Shown here: positions 5,558 to 5,782 of the stretch, piece after piece
Numbering within the stretch: position 1 is the stretch's first letter
How the letters are laid out: every line of letters starts with the position of its first letter
Assembly: GCA_947629275.1 (NCBI GenBank)
Contig: CANRDG010000120.1
Coordinates: 1-5,782 of the forward strand
Direction of reading: 5' to 3'
DNA from: an uncultured Clostridia bacterium
GTDB taxonomy: Bacteria; Bacillota; Clostridia; Oscillospirales; Ruminococcaceae
DNA length: 5,782 nucleotides
The notes under the pieces: model-generated
Databases searched by the model: none
What the model was told of the DNA's origin: nothing
What the model saw: only the letters and a program-made list of their open reading frames with translations
Translations under genes and position numbers: made by a program

Positions 5558-5782
5558 CACATCTTACCGTTACACGCGCCATTCCCGAAAATTACAGGTA
5601 AACAAACTAAAATCCCAGTCAGAAGAAACCATTTCATCTACCGAAGTCGCGTCAAGCGTTTCGACCTGACCTACCTTATAATGAAATTCGTTGCCTAAAA
5701 CGTCAATAAAAATGACTTCATCTCCCACCTGCAAACTGCCTATATCACGAAAATGCGAACTGTAATTGTGCGCACAAATGAC
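5541..5782 (-). pseudogene. Sortase, 3' part, frameshifted just after the catalytic Cys
   Basis: Sortases are membrane-anchored transpeptidases that cut a sorting signal in secreted proteins and join them to the cell wall or to pilins. The gene enters from the right edge. Seventy codons are visible before TAA 5572-5570. They include the catalytic His in AHNYSSHF (visible residues 4-11), LQVGDEVIF (17-25), EFHYKVGQVE (32-41) and the catalytic Cys in DWDFSLFTC (55-63). After C63 this frame gives only NFREWRV and stops. The neighbouring frame, entered by re-reading one T at the run 5591-5588, gives NFSGMARVTVRCERVDG and TAG at 5543-5541. This supplies an Arg seven residues after Cys and the last strand, as in clostridial sortases. 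The cause could be a one-base deletion, a homopolymer error or a -1 ribosomal slip. If read as an intact gene, the annotated end is 5570. The class cannot be fixed from this fragment. Confidence 0.75.

Noticed and set aside
5322..5669. Plus-strand open frame of 115 codons across hsp20 and the sortase end
   Set aside because: It crosses the hsp20 start, the terminator hairpin and the sortase coding region in antisense, and its product looks random.

Overview
The window looks like a chromosomal segment of a low-GC, Gram-positive gut anaerobe of the Clostridia, probably Ruminococcus or a relative. The clues are strong Shine-Dalgarno sequences before nearly every gene, compact hairpin-plus-U-run terminators, sigma-A-like promoters, a bile salt hydrolase-type enzyme close to the Clostridium enzyme, and a sortase ending of a kind I associate with Clostridia. 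The genus is inferred from protein character, not from a database search. No rRNA, tRNA, CRISPR array or mobile element is visible.

Layout, left to right. Positions 1-60 hold a good leftward promoter for a gene outside the window. glyA (121-1377, minus), serine hydroxymethyltransferase, is a self-contained unit with its own promoter and terminator. Diverging from it is a plus-strand pair: an unrecognised 107-residue protein (1577-1900) and a 304-residue protein of three S1-type RNA-binding repeats (1955-2869). A bidirectional hairpin (2874-2909) separates this pair from a convergent minus-strand operon. In transcription order that operon is a bile salt hydrolase-family amidase (4934-3960), a GNAT acetyltransferase (3948-3400) and a PNPOx-like flavin-barrel protein (3386-2913). 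Its gaps are only 11 and 13 bases, and one promoter lies at 4969-4997. Further right is a single-gene hsp20 unit (5449-5033, minus) with its own terminator. The right edge carries the 3' end of a sortase gene on the minus strand.

The most notable observation is at the right edge. The sortase reads well through its catalytic His and Cys, then runs out of frame at a four-T run directly after the Cys codon and stops early. The neighbouring frame encodes what looks like the normal sortase C-terminus, with the Arg and the last strand, and ends inside the terminator hairpin. One missing base, or a -1 slip on U-UUU, would reconcile the two frames.

Functionally the genes look like a mix of housekeeping (one-carbon metabolism, RNA binding, protein folding) and gut-adaptation functions (bile acid deconjugation, cell-surface protein anchoring). 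No single new multi-gene system is evident. The amidase-acetyltransferase-flavoprotein operon and the unknown gene paired with the S1 protein are the best candidates for undescribed biology.
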